A stretch of 64,000 nucleotides of DNA, from contig NZ_JAVHXC010000003.1 in the NCBI RefSeq assembly GCF_032248695.1, positions 558,001-622,000 of the forward strand. Direction: 5' to 3'. The translations under genes were made by a program, and so were the position numbers. Within the stretch, counting starts at the first letter, position 1, and every line of letters starts with the position of its first letter. The stretch comes from Dietzia sp032248695. GTDB lineage: Bacteria; Actinomycetota; Actinomycetes; Mycobacteriales; Mycobacteriaceae. This document shows, in pieces, positions 50,712 through 59,700 of the stretch. A model generated the notes under the pieces. It did no database searches and was not told where the DNA came from. It saw nothing but the letters and a program-made list of their open reading frames with translations.

Positions 50712-50739
50712 GGTTGACATAAGATAACTTATCGGCGGC
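50712..50739. other. dif-like XerCD recombination site (28 bp)
   Basis: Read on the minus strand the site is an 11-base XerC-type arm GCCGCCGATAA (50729-50739), a 6-base centre GTTATC (50723-50728), and an 11-base XerD-type arm TTATGTCAACC (50712-50722). The 11-6-11 organisation, the GATAA/TTATG inner arm ends and the highly conserved TTATGT-AA element are those of bacterial dif sites. It lies at the boundary between the lower-GC island and ordinary GC-rich genes. It may be the chromosomal dif at the replication terminus or an attachment site of an element that uses host XerCD. No second copy seen in the window. Confidence 0.65.
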
Positions 50740-50747
50740 TTAACCGC

Positions 50748-51059
50748 TCAGGTAAAGCGGCTTATCTCAAGCTCTAGAATGGAGATTCCGTCTCGAGAGA
50801 GAAATGTTCTGAGCACCCCCGGGAGCCGGGCCGGCACGACACGGGACAGGGCCGGTGGCGCCATCTGAGCCACACGAGACCTCATCGCTCCATCAGGGCA
50901 AAAACCCCCGCCGAGGTGCTCGCGCTGACAGTGGGCATAGCGGGTCGGCTCACTGGTGAGCGCGGCCCGCAATTCGGGTGCCACCTCGTCGGTCGGGTTC
51001 TCATCTAGCCGCAGCCGCATGCTGAGCAACAGCGCGGCGATGTACCGGTCCCAGTCGTC
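50748..51059 (-). pseudogene. Possible gene remnant beside the dif-like site
   Basis: An open frame of about 104 codons (DDWDRYIAALLLSMRLRLDENPTDEV and onward) bounded upstream by a stop directly next to its first credible residues and lacking a good start; the only starts are a TTG at 51029 and an ATG at 51020. The first half reads like coherent helical protein (LLLSMRLRLDENP, PELRAALTSEPTRYAHCQREHLGGGFCPDG) and the second half does not. This suggests a truncated gene left at the island edge. It could also be a small real gene. No family recognised. Confidence 0.3.
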
Positions 51060-51073
51060 CTAGCTAGCGAGCC

Positions 51074-52165
51074 TCAGCCCTCCGCCAGCCGCACGTGCCG
51101 GATCGGCCCGTGCAGTGAGGTAACGAGCAGGTCGTCGGGACCGAACTCCCCGAACCCGTCGGCCACGACCACGGCCGTGGCGCGGGGGATCCCGCCCACC
51201 AGGACGCAGGCGTCGCCGGTGCCGCGGTCGACTCGGAATACCTCGCCGGTGGTCCACGACGTGACGTAGAGGGCCTGCGGGGTCACGGCCAGATCGTCGA
51301 GTCCGCGGGCGATCTCGGGCGGGGTGGTGAGCTCCCTCGTCGTCGTCGCCTCCGGCCGGTCCAACGGCACCTTCAGCACCACGGTGCGCGTGGTCGACTG
51401 GGTGACGTACGCGGTGTCACCCTCGATCGCGATCCCGTTGGACACGCCGATCCCCGCGCGGCGCGTCCAGTCGTCGTCGACCTCGCCGGCCGCGGTGACC
51501 CGCGTCAGCGCGGGCACGTCCAGGCTGGTCAGGTACCGGTTCCCGGCGGCGTCCACGACCAGGCCGTTCATGCGGGCGTCCAGGCGCGCCTCGATCCGCG
51601 CCTCGGGGCGCTCGGCGGCCGGGTCGAACGTCACCACGTCGGACCGGTCGGCAAGGTACCCGGTACCGGCGGCGACGTGCATGCGCCCGTCGGGGCCGAG
51701 CGCGATCCCGCCCGGCGCGCGGACGGCGACCGACGCCACCACGCGGCCGTCGGGATCGTAGGCGTCGACCCGGTTCAGGAACGTCGTGGACACCCACAGG
51801 CGGCCGTCGGCATCAAAGGCGAGGTTCTCGGTCCAGCCCACCACCGGCACGGGGGCGTCACCGAACGTCGACACCCGCGGCGCGGGGCCGGGGCAGGCCG
51901 CGATCGGCGTCCCGACAGAGCCCGGCGCGCTGACCAGTCCGGACCCGGCGTCGAGCGCGGCGGCCGAGCCGCCGTGGGGACCGAGCGACCCCAGTGCGCC
52001 CTCGATCGGCGCCGCCGCCGAGCCGACCGACCCGGCCGCGCCCTCGACCGAGCCGGGCGGGACCGCCGCCGCGGCGGGCACGAGGGCGGCCGGCGCGAGC
52101 ACCACGGCGAGCCCGACGGACACCGCGCGCCCGGACACCACGCGCAGGATCCGCCGGGCCCGCAT
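51074..52165 (-). CDS. Secreted SMP-30/strictosidine-synthase-like beta-propeller protein
   Basis: 363 residues. An N-terminal signal peptide (AVSVGLAVVLAPAALVPAAAA, cleavage near residue 34) is followed by a Gly/Ser/Ala-rich spacer (about 35-85) and a six-bladed propeller. Blades: ENLAFDADGRLWVSTTFLNRVDAYDPDGRVV, GIALGPDGRMHVAAGTG, MNGLVVDAAGNRYLTSLDVPALTRVTAAG, SNGIAIEGDTAYVTQS, GLDDLAVTPQALYVTSW, and DDLLVTSLHGPIRHVRL. The family includes gluconolactonases and lactonases; metal ligands are not assigned. It begins 2 bases after the acyl-CoA synthetase gene's stop, so it is cotranscribed with it. Confidence 0.85.
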   Translation of the reverse strand: MRARRILRVVSGRAVSVGLAVVLAPAALVPAAAAVPPGSVEGAAGSVGSAAAPIEGALGSLGPHGGSAAALDAGSGLVSAPGSVGTPIAACPGPAPRVSTFGDAPVPVVGWTENLAFDADGRLWVSTTFLNRVDAYDPDGRVVASVAVRAPGGIALGPDGRMHVAAGTGYLADRSDVVTFDPAAERPEARIEARLDARMNGLVVDAAGNRYLTSLDVPALTRVTAAGEVDDDWTRRAGIGVSNGIAIEGDTAYVTQSTTRTVVLKVPLDRPEATTTRELTTPPEIARGLDDLAVTPQALYVTSWTTGEVFRVDRGTGDACVLVGGIPRATAVVVADGFGEFGPDDLLVTSLHGPIRHVRLAEG

Positions 52166-52167
52166 CG

Positions 52168-53895
52168 TCAGACCCCGGCCGGCCGGCGCCCGTGGAGCTG
52201 GTACTCGGCGAGCAGCGCCTCGCGGTCGGCGTCAGTGAGGGGCCGGTACACGTCGTCCGACTTGTCGGCGCCGCCGCGCAGGTAGACCTCGCCCGGCTCG
52301 ATCCACGACTCGCGTCGCAGGCTGGGCTTGGAGATCTTGCGGGTGGCGGTGACGGGCATCTCCTTCATGATACGAACGAACCGCGGCGCCCACTTGGTGC
52401 CCATGTCGGGCTGGGTGCGGCAGAACTCCGTGAAGGCGTCGGCGTCGAACTCCACGCCGGGCTCCAGCTGGATGGCGGCCATCACCTGGTCGCCGGTGCG
52501 CGGGTCGGGCACCGGGTAGACCGCCACGACCAGCACGCCGGGGAAGCGGTCGAGGATCCGCTCGACGGGGCCGGCGGAGAAGTTCTCGCTGTCCACGCGG
52601 ATCTTGTCGCCGGAGCGGCCGGCGAAGTAGAAGTAGCCGTCGGCGTCCTTGTAGCCCAGGTCGCCGGAGTGGTAGACCTCGCCGATGTTGCGCTCGGCGG
52701 TGGCCTCGGGGTTGCGGTAGTAGCCCTCGAACAGCGTGGCGCCGGTGAGGTTGCAGATCTCGCCGATCGCCTCGCCCGCGTTGACCAGGCCGCCGTCGGC
52801 GTCGAACTCGGCGACCGGGCACTCGGTGCCGTTCTCGTCGAGGATCGCCACGTCCATGTGGGTGCCGGCCACGCCGAGCGCGCCGGGCGGGGTGTCCTCG
52901 GTGCGGCTGATCACCACGCCGCCCTCGCTGGAGCCGTACGACTCCTGTGGCGTGACGCCGAAGCGGCGCTCGAACTCGACCCGGTCGTGGACAGACGCCT
53001 CGGTGCCGAACACGATCCGCAGGCGCGTCCGCGTCTCCTCGGGGACCTCGGGCTGGGCGAGGATGTAGGACAGCGACCGGCCGACGTAGTTGAAGTACGT
53101 GGCGTCGAACTTCAGCACGTCGGGCAGGAAGCCGGAGGCCGAGAACTTGCGGCGCATCGCGAACGTGCAGCCCACGTAGGCGGCGGGGGAGAAGGCGGCG
53201 AACAGGGCGTTGCCGTGGAACAGCGGCATGGCGCTGTAGGCGACGTCCTCGCGGACCAGGCCGCGGTAGTTGATCGTGCCGAGCATGGCCATGCGGCCGG
53301 TCGAGCACATCACGGCCTTGGGCGCGCCCGTGGAGCCCGAGGTGAACAGCAGCGCGAGAAGCGTGTGGGGGTCGCGCGCGTCCTCGGGGTGCAGGCGGGG
53401 TTCGGCGCCGGCGTGCTCGGTGAGCAGGCCCCGCCAGCGGTCGGAGCCGATGTCGAACGTGGCGACCGCGCCGGTGTCGAGGCCGTCGAGCAGCGCGGCG
53501 CCGTCGGCGTCGGTGAGGATCACGTCGCAGTCCACGCCGCGGATGTCGGAGGCGAGCTCGGCGCCGCGGCGGGTGGGGTTGATGCCGATGATCGTGACGC
53601 CCGCGAGCGCCGCGCCGCACAGCGTGAACAGGTACTCCGGGACGTTCTCCAGCAGGATGCCCACGTGGAGGCGCTTGTAGGGATCGGGACGCTCGGCGTA
53701 GGAGGCCGCGTACTCGTCCGACCAGGCGCGCAGGATCCCCGCGCGGACGGCGGCCTCGGCCACGAACTCCCGCCACGTCCACGCCGAGTCCTCGAACAGC
53801 AGCCCCGGGTGGTCGTCGGTGGAGCGCTCCAGCAGGATGTCGCCGAACGTCTCGTGCGGCATGTCGAAGCCGGGATTGAAATCCGCTCTGGTCAT
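52168..53895 (-). CDS. Fatty-acid/steroid-side-chain acyl-CoA synthetase, FadD17-like
   Basis: 575 residues, ANL adenylating enzyme. The phosphate-binding motif LLFTSGSTGAPKAVM is at about 182-196, a later YGSSEGGVVISR carries the A5-type motif, YHSGDLGYKDADGYFYFAGRSGDKIRVDSENFS covers A7-A8, and the catalytic Lys is in TATRKISKPSL near the C terminus. The MCSTGRMAMLG extension after the first motif is seen in FadD17-type ligases that activate steroid side-chain acids. It forms an acyl-AMP and then the CoA thioester. A -10 box ends 8 bases before the ATG at 53895. It shares a transcript with the propeller gene. Confidence 0.86.
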   Translation of the reverse strand: MTRADFNPGFDMPHETFGDILLERSTDDHPGLLFEDSAWTWREFVAEAAVRAGILRAWSDEYAASYAERPDPYKRLHVGILLENVPEYLFTLCGAALAGVTIIGINPTRRGAELASDIRGVDCDVILTDADGAALLDGLDTGAVATFDIGSDRWRGLLTEHAGAEPRLHPEDARDPHTLLALLFTSGSTGAPKAVMCSTGRMAMLGTINYRGLVREDVAYSAMPLFHGNALFAAFSPAAYVGCTFAMRRKFSASGFLPDVLKFDATYFNYVGRSLSYILAQPEVPEETRTRLRIVFGTEASVHDRVEFERRFGVTPQESYGSSEGGVVISRTEDTPPGALGVAGTHMDVAILDENGTECPVAEFDADGGLVNAGEAIGEICNLTGATLFEGYYRNPEATAERNIGEVYHSGDLGYKDADGYFYFAGRSGDKIRVDSENFSAGPVERILDRFPGVLVVAVYPVPDPRTGDQVMAAIQLEPGVEFDADAFTEFCRTQPDMGTKWAPRFVRIMKEMPVTATRKISKPSLRRESWIEPGEVYLRGGADKSDDVYRPLTDADREALLAEYQLHGRRPAGV

Positions 53896-53903
53896 GAGAC
53901 CGC

Positions 53904-53909
53904 AGGATA
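53904..53909 (-). promoter_or_regulatory. -10 box for the acyl-CoA synthetase gene
   Basis: On the minus strand TATCCT ends 8 bases before the ATG at 53895, consistent with an mRNA with a leader of zero to two bases. Confidence 0.42.
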
Positions 53910-54069
53910 GGCCATGCGGCCGCGTCCCACGGCGGGAACCGCCGATGACTTTGACAGGTGTCAGCGTGGGTGTCCGGGTCGTCGGGCCGGTGGTCGGCGC
54001 AGACCGGGATCGGGTAGGAACGAGAGGTGGCGCGCCGCGCGGGCGCGCCGGGAACGCGAGGGGCGTGGG

Positions 54070-54996
54070 ATGGTCGCGGAACCGGGTGGAGGCCGCAGCG
54101 TGGCGTCGGTGGCCGGCGCGGACGGTGGCGCCGGGCGGTACCGCGACGAGGTCCGCCACGCCGAGGGGTACGACGACGAGGTCCGCCACGCCGAGGGGGA
54201 CGGCGACGAGGTCCGCCTCACCCGCGCCCGGGGCGTCGGCGGGGAGATCCGACTGGTCGGGGTCCACAACTTCCGGGACGTGGCCGGCCCCGGGTACGCC
54301 CTGCGGCCGTCCGGCGCGATGACCCGCGGTGTCGTCTACCGGTCCACCGCGCTGTCCGTGGACGAGGGCGATCTCGGGACGCTCGAGCGTCTCGGCGTCA
54401 CCGCGGTGGTGGACCTGCGCACCCCCGCCGAGATCGAGAAGCAGCCCGACGTGATCCCCGCCGGCGCCGAGTACGTGCCGATCGACGTGCTCGGCGGGCA
54501 CACGTCCGCGGCGACGCTCACCACCACCGGCCTGGTCGGGGCCGACCAGGCCCGCCGCGAGATGGCGGAGACGTACGAGCGGTTCGTGCTGGGCGATCAC
54601 GAGCGAGGGGCCTTCGGCCGCGCCGTCCACGCGCTGGCGGCGTCGTCCGGGCCCGCGATCGTGCACTGCACGGCGGGCAAGGACCGCACGGGGTGGGTCT
54701 CCGCGCTGCTGCAGCTGCTGGTGGGGGTGCGGGAGGAGGACGTGATCGCGGACTACCTGCTCACCCGGGAGCGGTCGGCGGATGTCGTCGCCGCGATCCG
54801 CACTTACGTGCAGGCCGAGATGCCCGACAAACTCGAGGCGGTCGAGGTTCTCCTCGGCGTGGAGGAGGCCAATCTGCGGCGCTCACTGGACGCCCTGGCC
54901 CGGGAGTTCGGAGACGCCCGCCGGTACCTCGTCGAGGGTGCGGGCGTGGAGGACGCCGCCGTCGACGAGCTGGCCGCGCGCCTCAGGTCAGGATGA
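54070..54996 (+). CDS. MptpB-type tyrosine/phosphoinositide phosphatase
   Basis: 308 residues. The PTP loop HCTAGKDRTG holds the nucleophile Cys200 and Arg206, with the Lys inside the loop (AGKDR) typical of MptpB/IphP-family triple-specificity phosphatases. HNFRDVAG (66-73) and VVDLRTPAEIE (113-123) are upstream signatures. No signal peptide is present, although family members can be secreted by other routes. Before the domain, residues about 26-50 contain repeats of DEVRHAEG from a 30-bp DNA repeat. The start at 54070 is uncertain because of that. It overlaps the convergent membrane-protein gene by 14 bases. Confidence 0.9.
   Translation: MVAEPGGGRSVASVAGADGGAGRYRDEVRHAEGYDDEVRHAEGDGDEVRLTRARGVGGEIRLVGVHNFRDVAGPGYALRPSGAMTRGVVYRSTALSVDEGDLGTLERLGVTAVVDLRTPAEIEKQPDVIPAGAEYVPIDVLGGHTSAATLTTTGLVGADQARREMAETYERFVLGDHERGAFGRAVHALAASSGPAIVHCTAGKDRTGWVSALLQLLVGVREEDVIADYLLTRERSADVVAAIRTYVQAEMPDKLEAVEVLLGVEEANLRRSLDALAREFGDARRYLVEGAGVEDAAVDELAARLRSG
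54145..54222. repeat. 30-bp coding repeat in the phosphatase gene
   Basis: Two 30-base units begin at 54145 and 54175, differing at a few positions, and a third, diverging partial unit starts at 54205. They encode DEVRHAEG-type decapeptides in the N-terminal extension of the phosphatase. The length keeps the frame. Confidence 0.85.
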
Positions 54997-55309
54997 GCAG
55001 GGCCCCGAGGACCCCGCCGAACCCCAGCGACTGCAGCGCCACCGCGATCGTGCGCCCGACCTCCGTGCGGGCGCCCGCGTGGACCCGGGGACCGGCGAGG
55101 GTGACGGCGAAGATCATCACGACGGCCGCGACACCGGCGACCGTGTCGGCCAGCCGCGCGGCCACCCCGTAGACGGCCGCCAGGCCCAGCAACCCGCCGA
55201 CCAGTGCGGCGAGCACGGTCGTGTGCGGGGCGGGCAGCACCGTCGCGTGCGGCGCCCGGGGCTCATCCCGGGACAGCTCGCGCTCCCGCAGCATCAGACG
55301 GTCACTCAT
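54983..55309 (-). CDS. Small membrane protein
   Basis: 108 residues. After a charged start (MSDRLMLRERELSRDEPRA) there are about three hydrophobic segments: TVLAALVGGLLGLAAVYGVAARL, TVAGVAAVVMIFAVTLAG and a final VALQSLGFGGVLGALLILT. No family recognised. A -10 box TACCGT ends 7 bases before the ATG at 55309. The 3' end overlaps the convergent phosphatase gene by 14 bases. Function unknown. Confidence 0.7.
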   Translation of the reverse strand: MSDRLMLRERELSRDEPRAPHATVLPAPHTTVLAALVGGLLGLAAVYGVAARLADTVAGVAAVVMIFAVTLAGPRVHAGARTEVGRTIAVALQSLGFGGVLGALLILT

Positions 55310-55316
55310 GTCCCCG

Positions 55317-55322
55317 ACGGTA
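55317..55322 (-). promoter_or_regulatory. -10 box for the gene at 55309 (leaderless type)
   Basis: On the minus strand TACCGT ends 7 bases before the ATG at 55309. Confidence 0.43.
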
Positions 55323-55561
55323 CGCACCCGCGGCGGCGCGAGCCCCGCCTCCGCCCCTGCCCCCGACCGGCGTGGGTGTTCGCGCAGGTCACGTCGCCGC
55401 CGATCGGCGGAGAGTTCGGTCACAGAACCGCGCGTCCCCGCTCCCCGGCCCGCCACATCCGTCCCTCCGGACCCGGTGGCCACCCGTGTCACCGTTCCAC
55501 CACGGGCGTGGGGGCGGGCGTAGGATGCCCGGGGATCCGATGGGGCTCGGGTCCGGATCGT

Positions 55562-56731
55562 GTGACTGGTCTGGGGGTTGACGTGGGCGCTGCCGGTGCG
55601 ATCGGCGGGTGGTTCGAGCCGTCTGACGAGGTCGGGCGTGCGTGGGACGAGGCGGAGGCGATCCTCCGGGCGTGCGATGACCTGGACGCGGTGATGGCCA
55701 CCATCCACGACGCCGCCTCTCCGGTCGAGGCGCGCCGCGCCCTCAAGCGGGAGTTCGGTTTCACGGGCCGCCAGGCCGCGTTGCTGCTCACGCTGCCGGT
55801 GATGTCGTTCACCCGCTCGGAGAGGGATCGCCTGGCCGGTGGTCGGCGCGCGCGGTTGGAGCTCCTGGCGGACGTCACGGGCGTCCTGCCCGCGGTCCCG
55901 GCCGAGCCCGCCGCGCCCGCGCCTGCTGAGCCCGCGGTCGCCGAGCCGGCGCCTGCAGATCCAGCGCCCGGGTTCGCCGCGTCCGGGCTCGCCGCGTCCG
56001 GGGAGGCGTGGACCGCCGAGGTCGACGGCGCCCTCGCGCGCATCAGCTCGGCGATGGAGGAGTCGTGGGGCGAGGCCCCTGGCGAGCCCTGCCCGGTCGC
56101 CGATGCGTCGCCCCGGCCGGTCCGACGGTCGGTGGTGGGGGAGCAGGACGCCTCGGAGGTCGTGGACGAGCAGATCGGTGAGCTGTGTGATGCGCTGGCC
56201 GATCTCGTGAGCGTGGCCGCTCCCGCACTCGAGGTGGCGGCCCTGGACGACCCTCGTCGGCCGGACAGCCCCAGCGGGGTGCTGCTCGACGGTTGCGAGG
56301 TGGGTGACGACACCGGCCTGCGCACTCTGCTGTGGCATCTGCGCCGCACGGGTCTGGATTCGGTGCAGGGGTTGTTCCCGTTCGCGGAGCCTCTGCCCGC
56401 GGAGCGGGGCTTCGACGTGCAGGCCGCGCGGTACGCCGAGGCGATGAGCGCCGGCGTGCTGGGGTTCGAGCCGGGCGGTGATGCGACGTGGTCGGGACGG
56501 TTGTGGCCGATCGCCGAGCGGAGCGGTTTCGGGTACGCGGTGTCCTACCGCAGCGGGCCCGACGAGGGGTCGGTGTGGGCGTACGGCGGCGGTGAGACGC
56601 TGCACCGACTGTGGGATTCCGTCCTCGACCTGCTGGTGGAGCTGTACCAGGCGTTCACGGCCGGCGCTCCGTGCGATGCGGCGATCGCCGCGGTCGTGCC
56701 GGGCCGGGTCGTGTGGTCGAACCTGGGCTGA
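55562..56731 (+). CDS. Protein with GyrA tower-like helical segment
   Basis: 389 residues from a GTG at 55562; a GTG at 55583 is an alternative. Residues about 15-105 (AWDEAEAILRACDDLDAVMATIHDAASPVEARRALKREFGFTGRQAALLLTLPVMSFTRSERDRLAGG) resemble the coiled-coil/tower end of DNA gyrase and topoisomerase IV A subunits, with the pattern FGL---QA--IL---L--LT--ER--L. No catalytic Tyr domain or gyrase beta-pinwheel is present. An Ala/Pro/Glu-rich linker (about 110-150) joins an uncharacterised C-terminal domain. It is terminated by the hairpin at 56725. Function unknown; a gyrase-interacting protein is one possibility. Confidence 0.7.
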   Translation: MTGLGVDVGAAGAIGGWFEPSDEVGRAWDEAEAILRACDDLDAVMATIHDAASPVEARRALKREFGFTGRQAALLLTLPVMSFTRSERDRLAGGRRARLELLADVTGVLPAVPAEPAAPAPAEPAVAEPAPADPAPGFAASGLAASGEAWTAEVDGALARISSAMEESWGEAPGEPCPVADASPRPVRRSVVGEQDASEVVDEQIGELCDALADLVSVAAPALEVAALDDPRRPDSPSGVLLDGCEVGDDTGLRTLLWHLRRTGLDSVQGLFPFAEPLPAERGFDVQAARYAEAMSAGVLGFEPGGDATWSGRLWPIAERSGFGYAVSYRSGPDEGSVWAYGGGETLHRLWDSVLDLLVELYQAFTAGAPCDAAIAAVVPGRVVWSNLG

Positions 56732-56753
56732 GGCGGACGCGCCGCCTCAGCCC
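56725..56753. terminator. Bidirectional terminator hairpin
   Basis: A perfect 12-bp inverted repeat, arms 56725-56736 and 56742-56753, loop of 5 bases. It includes the stop codon of the gene ending at 56731 and lies before the stop of the convergent helicase gene at 56776. Confidence 0.85.
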
Positions 56754-56775
56754 GGGCCCCACGGTCCGGTGCGGG

Positions 56776-59700
56776 TCACGCGACCGGGATCAGCTCCCGC
56801 GCCACGATCGTCGGGCGGGGACCGCGGCAGAAGACCAGCTCGATCCGCGAGACGGTCATGCCGGTCGAGTTCGCGAGGAGTTCTGCGTACGCGCACAGCT
56901 GGAGCAGGTACTCGTCGACGGTCTCCGTGGTGACGGCGACGTCGGTCTTGTAGTCGACGATCGACAGTGACCCGTCGTCCTCCTGCACCACCAGGTCGAC
57001 CACGCCGTCCACCGCCACGGTCGTCCCCTCCGCAGTACTCAACGCCCCGGCCACCGGCAGCTCCGCCCAGTGCGTCCTCGATGCCGCCCGTCGCACCGGC
57101 GCGGAGGTCAGGGCGGTTCGGGCGACCGCGACCATCTCGGCCACGGCCTCCGGGTTCCGGCTGCCCCGCAGGTCGCCGGCGAGTCCCAGACCCGCCAGCT
57201 GGTCGGCGGCCCACCGTTCCCAGGCCGCCATCGCCGAGTCCGGATCGGCCGTCGGCCCGAGCAGCCGGGACAGGTCGGTGTGTTCGGCCAGGTGGTGCAC
57301 GGCCGTGCCGACGTCGGGTCCGGCGGCGACCGGCGTCGTACGCGGCGCGGGCGGGAGCTCCTCCGGTCGCGTCGGGGCGGGTGCGAACCGCTCCCGCAGT
57401 GCTGCCGCGAGTCGCCGGGGTAGGGACGACGTCCGAGCCCCCTCCGCCTCGTCGTCCGAGGCGTCGGCCTGTGCGTCGGGGTGGACGATCCGGGTCGCCG
57501 ACCATCCCGCGCGCTCGGCGGACCTCTCGGAGATCTCCCGGCTGCGGCGCGCCCACTCCGCGTCGTCGGGCACATCCACGGCGGGCACCGCGGCCGACTC
57601 GAGGAGGTTCTCGCCGAACGCGACGAGTGGCGGTGCATCCGGTTCCTCGACCGCCGACCCCAGCAGCGACCCCCACAGCTTCCTGGGTGTCTTCTTCTGG
57701 GTCAGGACATACCCGTGCCCCGAGACCGCGAGCCGGCTCTCGGCGCGGGTCGTGGCCACGTAGAGCAGCCGGATCCGTTCGGCGAGAGAATGCTCGGCCT
57801 CGCGCGCGGCAGCGCGGGAAAAGGCCGGGTCACGGACGATCTTCGAGAACGACGCGGCGGGGCGCGGCGGGTCGTCGTGAGTCCACAGCAGCCGGGACCG
57901 GTCGTCAGGCCACTTCCGGCTCATCCCGGCGAGGATGACCATCGGGTACTCGAGCCCCTTCGACGCGTGGATGGTGGTGATCCGGACGGCGTCGACGCCG
58001 ATCTCCGGGATCGCCGCTTCCGGGACCCGCGCGTCCTCCGCGGTCAGTGCCAGGGCCCAGTCGGCGTAGTCGCGCAGGTCGGCGCGGGCGGGGTCGGTGG
58101 CGGACTCCTCCCACTGCCAGGCGTGCTCGATCACGAACCGGATCCGCCGCCACAGATCGCGGCGTCGAGGCGACTCCGCGACGGTCTCGAAGACCATCCG
58201 GTCGTGGACCAGCTTCTCCAGGAGCTCGCCCGGGCGTCTGGTCCGGCGGCCCAGCTCGGAGAGGTAGTGCATGGCCTCGGCGACGGGCGACGACGCGAGC
58301 TCGTCCGGCGCGGGCGCGCCGGGAGCCCAGGTGCCGCCACCGGCGCGCCAGCGGAGGAGGTCGTCGTCCCCGCAGCCGAAGAGGGGTGACCGGAGGGCGC
58401 CCACGAGTGAGGCCTCGTCGGCGGCGTTCGCCACGGCGCGCACGGCCAGCAGCAGGTCGCGGATCTCGGGTGTCCCGTAGACGATCGAGGACGCCTCGGT
58501 GCGGAAGTCGATCCCGGCGCGGTCGAGGCAGGTCTCGATCATGGGCAGCGAGCCGCGCGAGGGCAGGAGGATCGCGATGTCGCCGAGCCGCAGCGGCGTG
58601 TGGGTCCCGTCCTTGGCCTCGTGTGTCCACTGCTCGCGGATGGCCGTGGCGATCACCCTCGCCACGTCGGCGGCCTCGGTCCAGTGGCGGGTCTGGTCGT
58701 CGCTCGCCTCCGGCGGGCAGTCCGGGGGGACGTCCCCGGTGCGGAAGACGAACGGTCGCGGCCCGTGGACCGGATCGTGGGGTGGGCGCGAGGGCGGGGC
58801 CTCCAGTGCGCGGTACTCGGGCTGCACGCTCTCAGACGCGGTGAGGACCTCCGAGAACACGTCGTTCACCCAGTCGAGAACGGCGCGCGAGCACCGGAAG
58901 TTGGTGCTCAGGCGCGCAATCTCGACGCCGGACTCGCCGCCGTCGCCGCCGCGGGCGCGCAGGTAGGTGGCGATGTCGGCGCGGCGGAACCGGTAGATGG
59001 ACTGTTTGGGATCCCCGACGGTGAACAGTCGGCCGGGTTCGGGTCCTGCTCCGCCCGGCGCGGTGGTGAGGAGCTCGGCGAGGTCCAACTGGATGGGGTC
59101 GGTGTCCTGGAACTCGTCGATGAGGATCCGGCGGTACCGTGACCGGACCCGCTCGCGGACCTCCGGCACGCGGAGCAGTTCGCGGGCCAGGACGAGCTGA
59201 TCGTGGAACTGCAGGGTGCCGTGACGGCGTCGGTCGTTGGCGTGCCTGAGGACCACGGGGATGAGCGCGTCGAGCACGACCGCGATCCGCGGCCGCCAGT
59301 GAGCGGAGAGGATCTCACCGCACACACCCGGGAGTTGCCGGATCTCCTCCTTGATCGAGTCGAGCGCCTCCTTGCCGCCCCAGTTGGCCGCCTTACCGCC
59401 GCGCCCCACCCCGATCGGCTCGGCGAGCAGTTCGACCCATGTGGGAGACGCGGACGGGTCGGTCGTGGCCGCCTCGAGTCCCTCCAGCCACTCCTGGTGC
59501 TGGCCGAGGGTCTGGTACATCAGATCGGCCTCGTCCTGACAGGAGTCCCGCCACCCGACGATCGAGCCCACCGCGGTGATGACCTCGGCGAGGTCCGGAG
59601 ACGCGGGTAGCTCAGGGGGGCCGGTGTAGAGCGGTTCGGTGGGCAGGCGGTCCCAGTCCCGGTGCAGGGCCTCGACCACCTCGCGGAATGCGCGGGTGGA

